Of a DNA stretch of 6,737 nucleotides, positions 5,536 through 6,737 are shown in pieces. A model generated the notes under the pieces. That model had not been told where the DNA came from. It worked only from the letters and a program-made list of their open reading frames with translations, and did not search any database. The stretch's first letter is position 1. Each line of letters starts with the position of its first letter. Position numbers and translations under genes: made by a program. The stretch comes from an uncultured Treponema sp. GTDB lineage: Bacteria > Spirochaetota > Spirochaetia > Treponematales > Treponemataceae. The stretch lies in assembly GCA_937902445.1 (NCBI GenBank), contig CALELJ010000024.1, forward strand, positions 1-6,737, written 5' to 3'.

Positions 5536-6705
5536 ATGAAAAAGACTCTTATCGCAGTAGCTGCAGCAGCAGCATTGACAACATCTGCATTCGCAGAAAT
5601 CACATTCGGAGCATGGCTTCGCGTACTCGCAGCTCCAGTAGCAAGCAACGGTGAAGATACAGTTGCAGCTATGGGTAACTCATGGGGTTGGGGTGCTCGT
5701 GCAGCTCGTGTTGACATCCGTGCAACATCTGAAGATGAAAAGATCGGTTTCGTTATGGGTTGCTATGACGACATGGAAGGCGGAATCGGCAAGGCTGATG
5801 ACGGATACATCTGGGCAAAGCCTGTAGATGCAGTAAAGGTATCTTTCGGTAGATATGACAACCCAACAGGTCTCCGTGGAGACTTCTGCTACGGTTCATG
5901 GAACTGGCTCCGCCCAACATCATCATGGATCGCAGAAGATGAAGGTCTCTTGATGTCTGGTAAGGCAAACGACGGTGTTAAGATCGAAGTAACACCAGTT
6001 GACGGACTTTACATCCTCGCTATGTTGCCAATCAAGGAAGCTGCAACAAAGATCGACACAGTTTACAAGAACGTTCAGGCTGGTTTCGCATACAACATCG
6101 ACGGTGTTGGTAAGATCAAGGCACAGTACATCGGTAAGGGTGCTGGAGAAGTTAAGGCAACAGAAACAACTCCAAAGGTAGAAGGAAACAGCAACTGCGA
6201 CATCGAAGCAGCATTCGACCTCACAGCTGTAGAAAACCTCTACGTAGGTGTTGGATTCAAGTTCGCAAGCATCAAGGACGGAGACAAGGTTGCTCCAGCT
6301 TCAGAGAAGATGAAGATCGCTCTCGGTGCTTCTTACCAGGTTTCTGACGAACTCAAGCTTTCTGCTTCAGGTGCATACTTCATGTACCAGGAAAAGAAGG
6401 ACAAGGGTGGAGTTGATCCACGCTTCCAGGCTGGTGTTGGTGTTGACTACAACCTCGGTGACGGTCTCGCAGCAAGCGCAGACGTTCGCTACCTCTCAAA
6501 GAAGAACGATGCAGACAAGACAGATCACCTCGCATTCTCTGTTGGTGTAACAAAGGGAATCTCTTCTAACGGTTACATGGGAGTTGCTTTCCAGGCACAG
6601 ACAAACTCTGGAACATGGGCTAACAACGTAATCCCAGCTGACACATCAAAGAATGCTGACAAGCTCACATGGTGTGTACCAGTTGCAATTTCTTGCTGGT
6701 TCTAA
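5536..6705 (+). CDS. Porin-like outer-membrane beta-barrel protein (389 aa)
   Basis: The start is clear: TAAGGAGG ends 7 bases before ATG. Residues 1-20 are a Sec signal peptide (MKKTLIAVAAAAALTTSAFA) with an ideal AFA cleavage site before E21. The mature protein shows repeated amphipathic strand pairs typical of a beta barrel (FGAWLRVLAAP; VKVSFGRYD; VKIEVTPVDGLYILAML; AGFAYNIDG; LYVGVGFKFASI; KIALGASYQVS; LKLSASGAYFMY; AGVGVDYNLG). It ends in VPVAISCWF, with the C-terminal phenylalanine and alternating hydrophobic residues of a BAM assembly signal. It is therefore probably an outer-membrane channel; its substrate is unknown, and I cannot place it in a named treponemal porin family. Five cysteines (76, 118, 221, 380, 387) are unusual for this class. 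Codon use is strongly biased (Asn is AAC except for one AAT near the end; Phe TTC; Ile almost always ATC), a sign of high expression in agreement with the promoter. Confidence 0.8.
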   Translation: MKKTLIAVAAAAALTTSAFAEITFGAWLRVLAAPVASNGEDTVAAMGNSWGWGARAARVDIRATSEDEKIGFVMGCYDDMEGGIGKADDGYIWAKPVDAVKVSFGRYDNPTGLRGDFCYGSWNWLRPTSSWIAEDEGLLMSGKANDGVKIEVTPVDGLYILAMLPIKEAATKIDTVYKNVQAGFAYNIDGVGKIKAQYIGKGAGEVKATETTPKVEGNSNCDIEAAFDLTAVENLYVGVGFKFASIKDGDKVAPASEKMKIALGASYQVSDELKLSASGAYFMYQEKKDKGGVDPRFQAGVGVDYNLGDGLAASADVRYLSKKNDADKTDHLAFSVGVTKGISSNGYMGVAFQAQTNSGTWANNVIPADTSKNADKLTWCVPVAISCWF

Positions 6706-6707
6706 TC

Positions 6708-6725
6708 TTAGCAAGCTACTGCTAA
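6708..6725 (+). terminator. Weak terminator-like hairpin after the porin-like gene
   Basis: TTAGCA (6708-6713) and TGCTAA (6720-6725) form a perfect 6-bp stem with a 6-base loop, starting 3 bases after the TAA. The downstream bases are AT-rich (ATGTTTAACTCT) but hold no long T-tract, and the window ends at 6737. A stronger terminator could lie just outside. Confidence 0.35.
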
Positions 6726-6737
6726 ATGTTTAACTCT

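Noticed and set aside
1..6737. CRISPR, tRNA, rRNA, transposase, phage or defence genes
   Set aside because: No regularly spaced repeats, cloverleaf-like segments or matching protein motifs were seen; the genes are housekeeping and envelope functions.

Overview
The window looks like chromosomal DNA from a spirochaete, most likely a host-associated Treponema. This is an inference. It rests on an archaeal/eukaryotic-type phenylalanyl-tRNA synthetase alpha chain (a known spirochaete trait), a PilZ protein of treponemal style, and two Sec-exported proteins, one of them a porin-like outer-membrane protein ending in aromatic residues. No search could be run, so the genus is not proven.

Layout, left to right. 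(1) Positions 1-150 hold the last 49 codons of an unrecognised gene. A promoter candidate lies inside it. (2) 176-616 encodes a small exported protein of unknown family with a strong Shine-Dalgarno, closed by a strong intrinsic terminator (624-681). (3) 702-2261 is pheS. It is followed 8 bases later by a PilZ-domain gene (2270-3199) whose ribosome-binding site overlaps the pheS stop, so the two form an operon. (4) 3200-3285 is a short gap between converging genes, filled by a long interrupted inverted repeat. (5) radA runs on the minus strand (3286-4635) and diverges from a pgsA-like CDP-alcohol phosphatidyltransferase gene (4760-5377); the 124-base gap holds promoter candidates for both. (6) A strong promoter (5460-5488) with a 5' leader hairpin drives a porin-like gene (5536-6705), followed by a weak hairpin at the window edge.

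The genes do not form one pathway. They cover translation (pheS), c-di-GMP signalling (PilZ), recombination (radA), phospholipid synthesis (pgsA) and the cell envelope (porin and small exported protein). The clearest pattern is regulatory. The two exported-protein genes share one architecture: a TAGAAT -10 box, a leader of about 41 bases with a small hairpin, and a strong Shine-Dalgarno. The housekeeping genes pheS, radA and pgsA lack a convincing Shine-Dalgarno, and for radA and pgsA the -10 box sits so close to the ATG that the mRNAs may be leaderless.

I see no CRISPR array, tRNA, rRNA, transposase, phage gene or defence system. Nothing here amounts to a clearly new multi-gene system; the most open items are the small exported protein, the intergenic inverted repeat and the possible leaderless transcripts.
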